Positions 32,247 to 44,579 of a DNA stretch of 64,000 nucleotides are shown here, piece after piece (position 1 is the first letter of the stretch; each line of letters starts with the position of its first letter). Origin of the DNA: Adiantum capillus-veneris (taxonomy: Eukaryota; Streptophyta; Polypodiopsida; Polypodiales; Pteridaceae); NCBI GenBank assembly GCA_014529385.2, contig CM043952.1:61954119-62018118 (forward strand), in the 5' to 3' direction. The notes beneath the pieces were generated by a model. The model saw only the letters and a program-made list of their open reading frames with translations. It searched no databases and was not told the origin of the DNA. The position numbers and the translations under genes are program-made.

Positions 32247-32680
32247 CCCTCCCCCATCCCAGAGGAGAGATCCACTTGGTGGAGGATTGTCCACCGAGTG
32301 GACCAATCCCACACCAATTGTAGTAAATGCTTCCTAAAAAATTTCCATGTTTATATCTCAAACATCTGTGCTGTGTTAAAGAGAATTTAGATGTGACAAC
32401 AACCATCTGTAATGTGTTCAAAAAGGGTTTAAATGTGAGACCACCCAATTGTTGTATGATAAAGGGGTCCTCCAGGGAGGAGAATATGGTATTGCGAAAA
32501 CTACATACCTGGCATCTCCTTCTTTTGGTTGATGTGTCATCCCAAATTTGTGACCTATGTGGAATGGTGGTTATTATAAAATACTCCAATCCTGCAAGAT
32601 AAAAGAAGAATTGAAATGCCACACTTGCTCGAGGGTGGACATTGATTATAATATATGGATCATATGTACATATGTAGGTG
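32245..32680. other. No gene recognised
   Basis: Non-coding. A small inverted repeat ('cttggtggaggattgtccaccgagtgg') sits at about 32275..32302. Confidence 0.35.
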
Positions 32681-32930
32681 CTTGACCAATTCAGGAGTTG
32701 AGAACCCCAATCCATCCCTTTGGATTGGGTGGATCAAGCTAATAATAATGTAACTTGTATTAACTCGACTATTTTAGGAGCTAAAGAGCCCCAACCCATC
32801 TCTTTGGATTAGGTGGGTCAACCTAGTAATAAATGTAACTTGTATGAAATTGACCAATTTAGGAGCTATAGAACCCCAACCCATCCAGTTGGATTGGGTA
32901 GGTCAAGCTAGTATTAATGTAATAGATCCA
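32681..32930. repeat. Tandem repeat, ~85 bp x 3
   Basis: Three imperfect copies of a unit containing 'accccaacccatc', 'tttggattgggtgg' and 'atgtaacttgtat'. Confidence 0.8.
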
Positions 32931-35031
32931 CGACCGTTGTATGGTGCTAGCCCATCCAACCAAAGGCTAGCTAGGAAGAAGTGTGTGTGTGTGTGTGTGT
33001 GTGTATGAAATGAAAAGCCTAACACTAGTTTGATTATACAAACTATTGAATTATACAATGGAGTAGATCAGATTATACATACGGAGAAGGGTACAAGGAT
33101 AATGACAATATAATCAAGAGATAAGTTACATGTAAATAACATCTTGTCAATAGTTTACATTAGCCAAAATCTCTATTGCATGAAGAAATGTAGTTTTTCC
33201 TATCTCCAGGTAATGTTATTGATTTGATCCACTTGGTAGATATCCAGTCCTTAGAAACAAACCTCCACTACTCCTACGAGGAGAAGGATCTAGCCGTTAC
33301 CTGCATCCATACAAAAGCATTCAGTGAGAACTGGCTATGCTTGTGCATTTTACAAGTTTCAAAACTAGTTCAGTTGTTATCCATGTCACACTTGCAAGAT
33401 TAGCTTACAGCCTGAACTACGGACTACAATATGTCGAATGTATCAACAAAATCCAAAAAACCTTCTACGTGAAAAAATGGACAGCATCTTGTTTGTTTTT
33501 CGAAGCACTTGTCAAAAAGCCACAATATTTACCATCTCTTTGGAGACCCTCACAGGAGGATTAAGCCTTTTAAATTAGATAGAAACCTTTAAATTGAACA
33601 TGTATATCATAGAACTTAAGGTTAAATCATTGTCATTCACCATGCTAGGAAATTGAGCCCAATGTCAAAATCTAAAATAATCATGCAAGAATCCCCAATC
33701 AGTGAAATGGTATATTCATGATCCAAAAAAAGGTTTTTTTTACCGAAGGTTCTTCTATTAGTGATGATACTTTCTTACCGTAACCGAACTTAGTTTAGCA
33801 TATCATGTTATGACAAAAACGTTAGAAGCTTTAATTGCTTCAATCTCCGAATAGAGAAAGTGTTATCATCCATTACCTCCAAATATAAAAATGTAAAAAT
33901 TTAACCCACATCAGTTCTGCTGATCAATTTTCTAACAAATTTTTCTGGCATCTTGTTGGTCTAGTGACAAACTGTCACAAAAAAGGTTTCAGTACGTAAA
34001 TCTTGATGCCCTCGTATTTAAGCGGATTGTATATCCAATTATTTGAACTAGCTTACAAGCCAAAACCAACCCATTATAGAAAAAAGATGTCTTGTTTGTC
34101 ACAAAAAAAAACCACTACCACTATTTTTATGAGGATCCCATCATATGGTCACAATCATCTACTTAAAGCTACAATCTAGCTGGTAGGTCACCACCTACAG
34201 AACATGAATTCATATACATATCCAGGTGTCAGAACAAAGCCAGAAAACTAGTTTTTGACCTAGCCTTTGATAGAAATTCCAAAAATATGGCAACACCTTG
34301 TTTGTAATAGCAAAAAATCCTCAAAAAGGAACCAGTACGCATATCTTTACTCTGTCAATCACAGAATACATAACTCCATATTTGAGTTACTGCAAGGACT
34401 AGTAAGCATATTTTTATTATGTCAGCACCAAGCATAACGCTTAAAGATGTTTACCAGCTAATGTAAGATCCAAACATTCACACGATAAAAAACCATTTTC
34501 TGTGTCCTAGACTACAACCAGGTAGCTGAGTGTTATACAAAGCTTTCCAATGAGATATTATTGATAATATACGCGTGATGCTCAGTCAACCAGCACGCTT
34601 ATATTCATGAGATGTTTACTTACATAGGAAAGCCAACAGAGTTACCTCTCAGTTTCTGGATTTAACCTTCATGTCATAGAAATTGTAACACTAATACAAC
34701 CAACATCCTCCAACTGTTCTGTATTATGCTGAAGATTCAGAGAAATGACATTAATCAAACAAGAAAACCTGCTTATTATGAACACAAATCAAATTCCTAG
34801 ATATCTCAGTAGGCAGTACTGCCTACCTAGTTGGAAGGAGGCACATCGTGCAAAGGGGAATCCCCACATTTGTGTAAAGGAGGGATGGAGCATTCCGTGC
34901 TTTCGTTTTCCCAGTCCGAACGACAAGCTATCTGCATTTGGATGTTGAGAGCCAAAATGTCTTCATGTTGCATGGCAGTATCATAGGCAAAGTTGATCGT
35001 GAGCGAGCATGTGTGTGTGGGGGGGGGGGGG

Positions 35032-35035
<4 letters not shown>
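32931..35035. other. No gene recognised
   Basis: AT-rich unique-looking sequence apart from (GT)n at 32981..33004. The longest frame (33337..33564) shows no family features. An (AG)n run follows at 35035..35082. Confidence 0.4.
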
Positions 35036-35085
<50 letters not shown>

Positions 35086-35097
35086 GTTTGCAACTCA

Positions 35098-35587
35098 CGG
35101 CACAGGGTGTACTGCAGAACTACACAGAGCGACCATACGTAGGTTTTTATAGCGGGTTTTGTATTTACTAAGCTAAGCAAGGATAGAGAACCAATAACCC
35201 GATTGTGTATGGCCACATTATTTGAGTGTTGTATCGGATGTGTGAATGAGGTCAATAGGAGATATCCCTTGCTCGTGATTGGTAGCCTTATCATTATGGC
35301 CAAGTATGGTTGTTTGACATTTATGGCATCAACATGATGGTTCCAAAAAGATGGCCTAATTTATCTACCACCATCATGGCGTGCTCATATGCCCTTTGGG
35401 TCACAGCCCTTCCACCATAAAGAAAGTTGTAAAACCTCCACCATCCACTATAGGGTATTTTATGATAGTTCCAAGGGGTGTATGAATAGATGTGATAGAG
35501 AGAGAAAGAGTAAAATTACCCAAGATGGAAGAATTTGGTCAAGGGTAAGCTAAGGCACCAACATCTGAATAATTATTCAAGATTTAG
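35098..35587. repeat. Duplicated segment X, copy 2, left half
   Basis: Parallels copy 1 up to the gatttag at 35581..35587, where element E begins. It resumes at 45752. Confidence 0.85.
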
Positions 35588-35609
35588 GGGTGGATGCATG
35601 AATAGGTGG
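35588..35609 (+). repeat. Element E left terminal inverted repeat
   Basis: 22 bases starting GGGTGGATGCATG and ending AGGTGG, exact reverse complement of 45730..45751. Beyond it the two ends diverge, although both have an ACCGGT/ACTGGT-like motif within 80 bases. Confidence 0.9.
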
Positions 35610-35864
35610 CCCGGTTTTAACCGGTTGAAAGTTTCTTTTGGAGGCTTAAAATTTAGGGAGTATGAAACTGGTGTTATGGGCAAGAATTGTTTGAATTAAA
35701 TATTCATGTGGAGGATTCAAAAACACGTGTGGAGCCCACGTCAGAACGAATGTTCAGTCGAATGTTTTCATGACTGTGACTTCTCTGTATCTTTGTGCCT
35801 TTATCCTTCTGCGCCTTTCTCAGCTCACTCTACAGCCCCCTGTGCACGCTGCTTATCCTTCGCT

Positions 35865-38429
35865 ATGGATAGCAACCTAAGAAAGAGCCCAAGGAATGCA
35901 GCCCAACAGGTCTCCCCCACAAAGACCCGACATTCTCCCACGAAGGTATGTCACCTCTCTCTGTCTCTCTTTGTGTTGTGTACAGCGGACCTGTGTGTAG
36001 TAGAGTATTGAGGTGTGGATACATTGAGTAATGAGTATAGATTTATTCCTTTCAGAGACAGAAGTTACAGCCTCCTCCCAAAATCAGCTGCTTTGTTCAC
36101 CCCAAGGATGTGGAGGTGCCATTAAAGGCATTCTGCACGACAAAGGAGGATTTTCACAGGGAATATGGGTTAAGTCTTGAGGGGAAAGATGTTAGGAAGT
36201 TGACAGATGCAGATGTGCCCATATCCGACTGGATGAAAGTTTTCACGTGTCTTCCAATGAAGGAGAAAAAAGTGCCGATAAAAACAACAAGGCCAGATCA
36301 CTACAAGGCACTCTACCAGCTCTACAAGCAGGTGTACCAATCCAAACCACCAAACTATCTGTTGGGAGTCAAGTTTGCACGCGGATATGTTTATTTCGTA
36401 TGCACAGGTCCGGTAAAGTGGGCTGAGTTTGCATCTGAGGTGGTGAAGAATGTGACCAATGAAGGTCACTTAGATAGGAGAAGAGAACAATGGAAGTTAG
36501 AGACTTCCCAAGTATCCACAGGTACCCCAAGTGGTTCTGCCATCTTCCTAGTAAATACCCCATCCGGAAGTACACCAGTCGGAAGTGGACTTTTTGTGAC
36601 CACTCAGTCTGCCTTTAGTGTTGAAGTATCCACTTCCTTGCAAGAACTTCTTGTTGAGGTTAGAAAATCTCATGACAATGTATCAGCCGAGTGTCACAAG
36701 GCTAAGGATTCAGTGGTCAAATCTGTTACTGATGTGCACCGTTGCGAGGGTGCCCTTGACACCATCCGAATGCACTTCCGATCCCTGATGATGCCAATGT
36801 ACCAACAGGCTTGCTTGACAGCCTCCAAGAAAAAATTGACCAAGCAAAAGCCACCCTACAGCAGGCACAGGTATGCTTTTAACTCCATCTGATTGTAGTA
36901 TAATACATACAAAGTACTATACGGTATGATTTTTCATACCAGTAGGATTATATCATATTCGGTAAGGGTAGATGACAATACCGGTAGGATGTTATCATAC
37001 CGGTAGGATTATACCCTACCGGTATGATTACATCCTGCCGGTATGATTATATCCTACCGGTAGGATGTTATCTTACCGGTAGGATTTAGGAGATAATCCT
37101 ACCAGTATGATAACATCCTACTGGTATGGCTACATCCGACCGGTATGGTTAGATCCAACCGGTATGATAAAATCCAACCGGTTTGATGTTATGCTTCCGG
37201 TATACTGTTATCCTACCGGTATGATGTTACCGGATGTTATCCTACTGGTATGATGTTATACTATCCAGTATAATAACATTATACCGGTGGGATAACATCA
37301 TACCAGCAGGATGTAATCATACCGGTATGATAACATCATTATACTGATTTTCAAGCATTCATACCGATTTTATACCTGTTTGACATTGTCTGATAACAGA
37401 GGTCTCTTGCCTACAGGAAGAATTATCCAAATGCTTGGACCGTGAGGAAACCTTTGGTCTCTATGTCACATTTGTGACAGGCATGATTAGTCAACCAATG
37501 CTACCTGAAACCATAGTCTTGCCTGCACGAGTAACAGCTCCTGGACATAGTGTTGTTCTCATTGATGTGTGAAATGCTTGTGGTGTAAGAATTCATGATC
37601 ACAATCGCTCAAGCCATGTTGTTCTATTGCCTTGTTCACATGCATACCATGCATTTTGTTATGCTCACTTGGCTGAGAAAGGAAAGTGCATGCTTAAGGA
37701 TTGCCTCGGAGTTATTTCTGCAGAAGAACAATCCCTTCTAAAGAAGAAGCCAGTTGAACCATGCCCAAAAACAGGTGAGAAAATTGTTTCAATGGGTAAT
37801 CAGGTGGTTGATTTTTGTCTTCTCTGATGTTTTTTCAGAGTCAAGCTGCTTCAGAACTACTGCCGGTAAAGACACAGGGAACGATGCAGTGACGCCTGCA
37901 TACAAGACACCTGTGGAGGTATTGCTTGATGAAAATGTCCCTGGTAATGCTGAGAAACCTATTTCAGAAACAACAAAAGAAGAACAAAACTTTGAGGTAA
38001 AGGAGCAGAGTACGACTAGTGCTGAAGAGAAAACCCAGAATGAGGAAGACGATGTGTTGCTAGACAGCGTGCGGGTGACAAGATCAAAGACCCCGAGAAA
38101 ACGAGGCCAACATGGCAAGAGTAAGTTTTTTCATTGATTATGGCTCTAATAAGTGATCTCTTGCTGCACAGCTTTCTAAAGCTGATGGTCGTGTAGATGT
38201 CAGGCTGGAGGGAAGTCCTGAGGAGACCCTTGCTCAGCATATAAGAAAGGCAAAAAGAAAAAAAATCGAGAAGACTGGAGATGAGAATCCTGAAATGGAG
38301 CAAAAAACCGAGGAAGAGGAAGAGACCCAGGGGCAGCCAGAAGAGGAGATGGACATAGAAGACACTAAGGAGATGCAGAATACCGGCACAAGTTCTGACC
38401 CTAAACCCAGAGCCTGCAAAATATTATAG
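35865..38429 (+). pseudogene. Element E gene 1: coiled-coil plus RING-like protein
   Basis: Exons placed by eye: 35865..35945, 36056..36870, 37417..37774, 37839..38120, 38182..38429, all with GT/AG borders and compatible phases. It starts MDSNLRKSPRNAAQQV, a basic, nuclear-looking N-terminus. Exon 2 is a globular domain (WMKVFTCLPMKEKK, LGVKFARGYVYFVCTGPVKW) followed by a coiled coil (SLQEKIDQAKATLQQAQ) reached only after a frameshift near 36745..36790. Exon 3 has a RING-like set, NACG, LPCSHAYHAFC and KCMLKDC. A TGA at 37570 occupies the place of the first Cys of the CxxC. Exons 4-5 are acidic, Lys/Glu-rich, ending KPRACKIL. A RING-type ubiquitin ligase role is possible but unproven. Confidence 0.6.
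36900..37370. repeat. Tandem array of 'accggtatgat / accggtaggat' motifs in intron 2
   Basis: About 30 imperfect copies of an 11-24 bp unit in both orientations (atcataccggt and accggtatgat) fill the second intron of gene 1. The core ACCGGT is itself palindromic. Confidence 0.85.
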
Positions 38430-38619
38430 TTTGCCCCCCCATGTTTCTTTTTATGTAACCACTTCTGAAATTAATATAACTTTCTTTCCCATTCGATGTC
38501 TCTTTCATCTTGTGCCTAATTTTTGAACATTGGGTGTTTTTATTGTATGATTTCAATCTATAGATATGTCCTAATTGCATATTTAAATTTGAGTCTTGTG
38601 TAATTTTGCATCTGCAGAT

Positions 38620-39477
38620 ATGTTTTCAGTTGAAGAATGGCACCTTGCAGATAGGTTCAGGGCTGACAAGCAGAATGGCAGGGCTAACATTCGTGCAATA
38701 TGGAATTGCGTGTTGTCTCCTGCAGTGCTCGTGTTTCCTCTATGGTATAGACTAATTAAAATAATCCCACTGATATGGCCAAGGCCACCACCTCCGTTGA
38801 GCGTCCAACATAGGGTTCTCATTTTGGACCTTAATGGATTACTGCTCAAGAAATCTGATGGAAAATATGGTGAAGAATTGCCCCACTGGCCAGAAATGCG
38901 GTATGTTGTTGAAGGGGATACACAGTTTTGGGTAAGGCCCGATGCAGAAGTGTTTCTGAATTTTTGTTTCAGATGGTTCGAAGTGTGGATATGGAGCTGC
39001 TGCGAGTTTGAGAAGCTCAAACGCACGCTAGTGACAATGTTCCCTGACCACCACAAAAGATTCAATAGAGTGGTAAGTCAGGCGCAGTGCACAAGGGCCC
39101 CTTTTAAATTGGGCGCGACAGATAAACCGGTGTTCCACAAGAATCTCAAAAAATTTCCTAACCTACCACCTGACACACTTATCTTTGATGATTCTGGATA
39201 TAAGCTAATGTTTAATCCATTGGGGTCATTTCTTGTTTTTCCCAAGCTAGAAAAGCAGTCTAAAGAAGTGCGCGCGTGTTTTCTGTCAACCACTGTCATA
39301 AACTGGCTGGCACACTGGTTGTACTCTAAGGACAGAATTGAGTATACAAAGAGGACTGTAATTTGTGCAGACGGACAATCTGATGACACCTATGTGCGTC
39401 GTTTTTATTGGAAATGGCAGATTGACTTTTTCAAGAAGAAAGGAACAGATTTTTTATATAAAAAGAAAGCTTCATAA
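38620..39477 (+). CDS. Element E gene 2: FCP1-like (HAD-fold) domain protein
   Basis: A 285-aa frame from the ATG at 38620, which sits right after a good acceptor (tctgcag|at). The domain begins RVLILDLNGLLLKK, the HAD motif I region (FCP1-type DxDGTL) with the second Asp replaced by Asn, as in a plant subgroup of FCP1-homology proteins. FWVRPDAEVFLNFCFRWFEV and WIWSCCEFEKLKRTL follow, then CTRAPF and LIFDDSGYKLMFNPLGSFLV, the motif IV DD region. Such proteins are related to RNA polymerase II CTD phosphatases. The Asn makes catalysis uncertain. This is the only intact frame in element E. It may be captured host sequence or an element-encoded function. An upstream non-coding exon is possible. 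Confidence 0.7.
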   Translation: MFSVEEWHLADRFRADKQNGRANIRAIWNCVLSPAVLVFPLWYRLIKIIPLIWPRPPPPLSVQHRVLILDLNGLLLKKSDGKYGEELPHWPEMRYVVEGDTQFWVRPDAEVFLNFCFRWFEVWIWSCCEFEKLKRTLVTMFPDHHKRFNRVVSQAQCTRAPFKLGATDKPVFHKNLKKFPNLPPDTLIFDDSGYKLMFNPLGSFLVFPKLEKQSKEVRACFLSTTVINWLAHWLYSKDRIEYTKRTVICADGQSDDTYVRRFYWKWQIDFFKKKGTDFLYKKKAS

Positions 39478-39654
39478 AGTCTCTGAAGTGGGCGACTTTT
39501 GTCGATGTATTTTTTTGTCGATGGATGTAAATGAAGAATTACTCAGCCAAAAGGCTCAATCAATGTAACAGAATTCATGTATAATACATTTACAAGCAAG
39601 TTGCACGGAAATACGTTGTATTCTATATTTGAAGTATATTGCAAATAAAAGGAG

Positions 39655-39720
39655 ACAGTGAGAGAGAGTGTCTGATAACGGTATTATACTGGGCATGACT
39701 GGTATGATACTGAGAAGTGA

Positions 39721-39799
<79 letters not shown>

Positions 39800-39913
39800 T
39801 CGGATACAAAGAAGTGACATGTATGATACCGGTATGATTCTTTCAAGTGACTGGTATGATACAGGTATGATACTGAGAAGTGACCGGTATGATATTGAGA
39901 AGTGACACGAGAG

Positions 39914-40003
<90 letters not shown>

Positions 40004-40306
40004 TTATACTGAGAAGTGACTAGTATGATACCGATATGATACTGTGAAGTGACTAATATGATACAGGTATGATACTGAGGAGTGACCGGTATGATACTGA
40101 GGAGTGACAGAGAGAGGGAGAGGGACTGGTATGATACTGGTATGATACTGTGGAGTGACCGGTATGATACTGAGACGTTACACACACACACACACACAGA
40201 GAGAGAGAAAGACAGAGGAACTTGTATAATACTGGTATCATACCAGTCACTCCTCAGTATCATACCGGTATGATACTGAGAAATGACTGGTATGATGTTT
40301 AGAAAT

Positions 40307-40390
<84 letters not shown>

Positions 40391-40536
40391 GAATGTATGA
40401 TATGGGTATGATACAGGGAAATGACTGGTATGATACTGTATCATACCGGTATGATATTGGGAATTGACTGGTATGATACCGGTATGATACTGAGAAATGA
40501 CTGGTATGATACAGAAATGATACTGAGAAGTGACAA

Positions 40537-40600
<64 letters not shown>

Positions 40601-40615
40601 GGAGACAATTCAGTT
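39655..40615. repeat. (AG)n blocks alternating with 'ggtatgatactgagaagtgac' repeats
   Basis: (GA) runs at 39725..39800, 39910..40002, 40339..40388 and 40533..40592 and (CA) runs at 40182..40198 and 40309..40340 alternate with ~20-bp units 'gaccggtatgatactgag'. The unit carries the same ACCGGTATGAT core as the intron array. The block separates the convergent FCP1-like and transposase genes. Long Ser/Leu frames here are artefacts. Confidence 0.9.
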
Positions 40616-42839
40616 TACAGTAATAGGCAGATATACACAAAATTATGCATTATGCATTTCTTAAGATGGTTACAGCTCAAAAGGCATACTATTGTAGATA
40701 GACTCAGTGACATCAAGTGATATTGTATATAGTTTTGAGTTGCTGGGATGGGGTATCATGGGGATTTTGATTGCCCAAACAAGATGTGAATATATAAACA
40801 CCTCTGGCTTTTTGTCCAAAAGCTCGTAGGTCTGCTCATTTATCATATGATAGTAAAACCCTTTGATAGCATAGGATCTTCGCCCAATGATATTTCCCCA
40901 GTCATCTTCAGCGTCTGAATGAAACTCTTGAATAGCTGCAGTGCATTTCACTATATAGAAATCCACTTTTTCTTCATTTTCATTTGGTGCGTGAACAGCA
41001 AAATTATCACCAACAATAAGAGCTTGACTGAGGGTGTCATAGTGTCCTTCATATACTGCATCCTCATTTATTTTGTCGTCATCATCTTGCCCTTCTTCTG
41101 TAGGCTCCAAAATAAGGTATGTCCAGAAAGGAACGTGTGGCTTGCTCACACATCTCCTCCCCTTTTCCTGTTTACATGCACTACAGAAACAAGACAGTGA
41201 ACGTGTTCTCAAAGAAGTTGTATCATGCTCTGAATATGCAGAAACAGAGTGCATTGAGCGGGTATTTTTTACAGCCTTCACATCCCAATTTTTTCCCCTT
41301 TCGACATCTCCCAATTCAATCACCCAAAAAATCCTGCTTACATAACAGGCCTGGGATGCATAGGTGGCTGTAGCACCATCTGACAAGGTCCGTCTCAATA
41401 ATGCCACAACATCTGTAGCACAGTCTATCTTTGGGCAGTTTGGCTGCAATTGGTATTGAATTAAAGACCTTTTTATCACTGCTCCCGCACTGCCGTGTTC
41501 TCCCTTACCATGTCCAGATCCAAAAAAGTTCCAAGACATTTTCCATCCCGTAAAAACATTGTATCTGCAATTTATTCAATGGATAGAAGAAGATTAATAT
41601 ACTCTTGGCACGATAAAATTACCAAAAAAAACACGTAATATAATATTATTGATGTTAGACAAGCATTTTATTACAACTTTAATGCCACTATGATAGGTCT
41701 CTATATTAAAACCACCTTCAGATAATGTTTGTTAGAACATGGTATACCTGGCAAGGAAATAGAATGGTCTTCTTGCTTTGAATTGTGAAGCTTCTCCATC
41801 AAACCATACCCAATGACGTTTTATATTTAGACCAAATTGCTTTAGCCATTCCGCATGTTTCAGAAAACAGTGTTGAACAAAATGTGTGCCATGTTGCTTG
41901 TCATCTGAAATGAAGAAGTGAATTGTCTGCATAATATAAAAATCAGAAATTATTGAAGGCTTAATACAAAAGAAATAATACTGATCTAGGGTGATGTCAT
42001 TACTTGCAATTCGGAAATATGTTATGTGCACAAAAATAGTTACTTGATTTGAATACCAGTGCATGGACTGAATCTCATTTTGTTCTTTGAAACTATAATT
42101 TTCAGCAAAGTCAACAACTGACACAACAACATCTTCTGGAAAGCTTTGTATACATTCCTTATATTGTTCTGCTTGCCATCTATACACAAAATTATGCATT
42201 ATGTATTTCTTAAGATGGTCTTTGAACATGACTGAGAGATCCTGGCATGATATTTCCTTATGCGACAAGACTTTCCTTTTCTTCTTCAGTCCGTCACGCG
42301 CAGTTCCTACTTCTAGGTCCTCAAAAATCTTCACCACAATCTTTTTAGCAATAAATGCAGCCTCTGCAGCACAAAAGTCTAACTTATCCGGGCCACACCT
42401 TTTACATTGACCACTCAAGCAGGCAAGGGCATGGAAGGTGGACGTATCTGATTTAGGACACAGTATAGAGTCCAATAAGGCTGTTACACTCTTGATAGGG
42501 TTTTTTGGTGCCTTGCATCCACCATTGTCTTTGCATATGTTTCATTGACAATGGCAAGATTTTCCATGTAGACCAAATACAGAACTTCGCATGTGATTTA
42601 TGGCATCCTTTAGGAAGGACATTTGAACATGTGAAATGCAGCAGCAAGTATATCGGTCTCTCAATTTTCGCACAAAATATGGCTTCATGTACTCAAACGC
42701 CCGCTGCCTTATTACAATTTCAGGGTATTGTTCTTTGAAGTTGAGAAAGAGCTCCACCTACAATGAAAGACATATATGGTTAAAGAACATTGAAGAAAAC
42801 TGCAGGTTTTGAGGAAAACTGTTACATTACTATAAACCA

Positions 42840-44280
42840 GTATTTTTATTTCAAACCACTATGTTTTTTCACTTAATTGGTTAGGTAAACCAGTATATAT
42901 GAACACATGTCCTTGGTACGTACCAGTGGTATATAAGTGTCAACCAGTGTAAATGTTCTTACTGCTGATGTAAACCAGTCTTTTCATTTATAACCGGTAT
43001 GTTATTTACCTAACCAGTACAAGTGAGCACTTAACCACGATGTATACCAGTGATAAATAAGTGTTAAAAATAATGAACACATGCCCTTGGTACGTACCAG
43101 TGGTATATAAGTGTCAACCAGTTCAAATGTTCTTACTGCTGATGTAAACCAGTTTTTTCATTTACAACCGGTATGTTATTTACCTAACCAGTACATGTGA
43201 GCACTTACCCATGATGTGTACCAGTGAAAAATAAGGGTTAAAAAAATGAACACACGTCCTTGGTACGTACCAGTGGTATATAAGTGTCAACGAGTTCAAA
43301 TGTTCTGACTGTTGATGTAAACCGGTCTTTTCATTTAAAACCGGTATGTTATTTACCTAACCAGTACATGTGAGCACTTAACCACGATGTATACCAGTGA
43401 GAAATAAGTGTTAAAGAAAATGAACACATGTCATTGGTACGTACCAATGGTATAGAAGTGTCAACCAGTGCAAATGTTCTTACTGCTGATGTAACCTAGT
43501 CTTTTCATTTAAAACCGGTATGTTATTTACCTAACCAGTACATGTGAGCACTTACCCATGATGTGTGCCAGTGAAAAATAAGGGTTAAAAAAATGAACAC
43601 ATATCCTTGGTACGTTCCAGTGGTATATAAGTGTCAACCAATGCAAATGTTCTTACTGCTGATGTAAACCAGTCTTTTCATTTAAAACCGGTATGTTATT
43701 TACCTAACCAGTACAAGTGAGCACTTAACCACGATGTATACCAGTGATAAATTAGTGTTAAAAGAAATTAACACATGTCCTTGGTACATGCCAGTGGTAT
43801 ATAAGCGTCAACTTGTTCAAATATTCTTACTGCTGATGTAAACCAATCTTTTCATTTAAAACTGCTATGTTATTTACTAACCAGTACATGTAAGCACTTA
43901 ACCACGATGTATACCAGTGAGAAAAATGTGTTTAAAAAAATGAACACATGTCCTTGGTACGTTCCAGTGGTATATAAGTGTCAACCAGTTCAAATGTTCT
44001 GACTGCTGATGTAAACCAGTCTTTTCATTTAAAACCGGTATGTTATTTACCTAACCAGTACATGTGAGGACTTAATCACGATGTATACCAGTGAGAAATA
44101 AGTGTACAAAAAAATTTACTGGATATATAAACCGCTATTTTCCTTTCAAACAGATATGTTTTTTACCTATCTGGCATGACAAACAGTACATGTGAACACT
44201 TGATGAGTACATGTGAACACTTAACCACTATGTATACCAGTGAGAAATAGGTGTTAAAAGATTTTTATTGATTATGTAAA
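42840..44280. repeat. 173-bp satellite array in a transposase intron
   Basis: The landmark gaacacatgtccttggtacg recurs at 42901, 43075, 43248, 43422, 43595, about 43769 and 43942, a period alternating 173/174 bases. Each unit also has 'aaccggtatgttatttacct' and 'accagtacatgtgagcac'. At least seven copies plus a degenerate tail lie inside the intron between transposase exons 1 and 2. Confidence 0.9.
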
Positions 44281-44579
44281 CCAGTTTTTTACCTAACCAG
44301 TTTATACATATCATACACGTGTGAAAGTATGCGTCTGCAAACGTATGTTTCAACAAACATACGCGTATGATAAAAACTATGTTTCCATTTATATTCTCCT
44401 TCACATCCAATATTTATCTACTCTTAGTATAGGACCAAATACAGATTCCCCTTATTTCCATTTATAACTTCCTTCATATCCGATTTCATATCTACTCTTA
44501 TCAACCCATTTATAGAGAATATAGGTCATGAATGCAAATATTAGAAAACAAAAATGGATATAGTGAAGCAAGTTATTAC
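44281..44579. other. Remainder of transposase intron 1
   Basis: AT-rich, with a small inverted repeat of 'gcgtatg/catacgc' type near 44328..44367. The donor on the minus strand is cag|gtaataac at 44580/44579. Confidence 0.5.

Noticed and set aside
38596-38619. An earlier start for the FCP1-like frame
   Set aside because: The only upstream start candidate in frame is TTG, and the stretch contains a clean splice acceptor (tctgcag) directly before the ATG at 38620.
39556-40640. Long minus-strand frames rich in Ser/Leu and plus-strand Arg/Glu frames
   Set aside because: They are translations of (AG)n and (CA)n microsatellites and the ggtatgatactgag repeat. They have no domain and no codon structure beyond the dinucleotide period.
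41930-42004. A further intron inside transposase exon 2 (gtaatg ... tatgcag)
   Set aside because: Removing it would shift the frame, while the read-through frame stays open and continues into FFISDDKQHG, so I left the exon whole.
42840-44280. Regular spacing could suggest a CRISPR array
   Set aside because: The whole 173-bp unit is repeated, with no variable spacers between constant repeats, and it lies in a eukaryotic intron.
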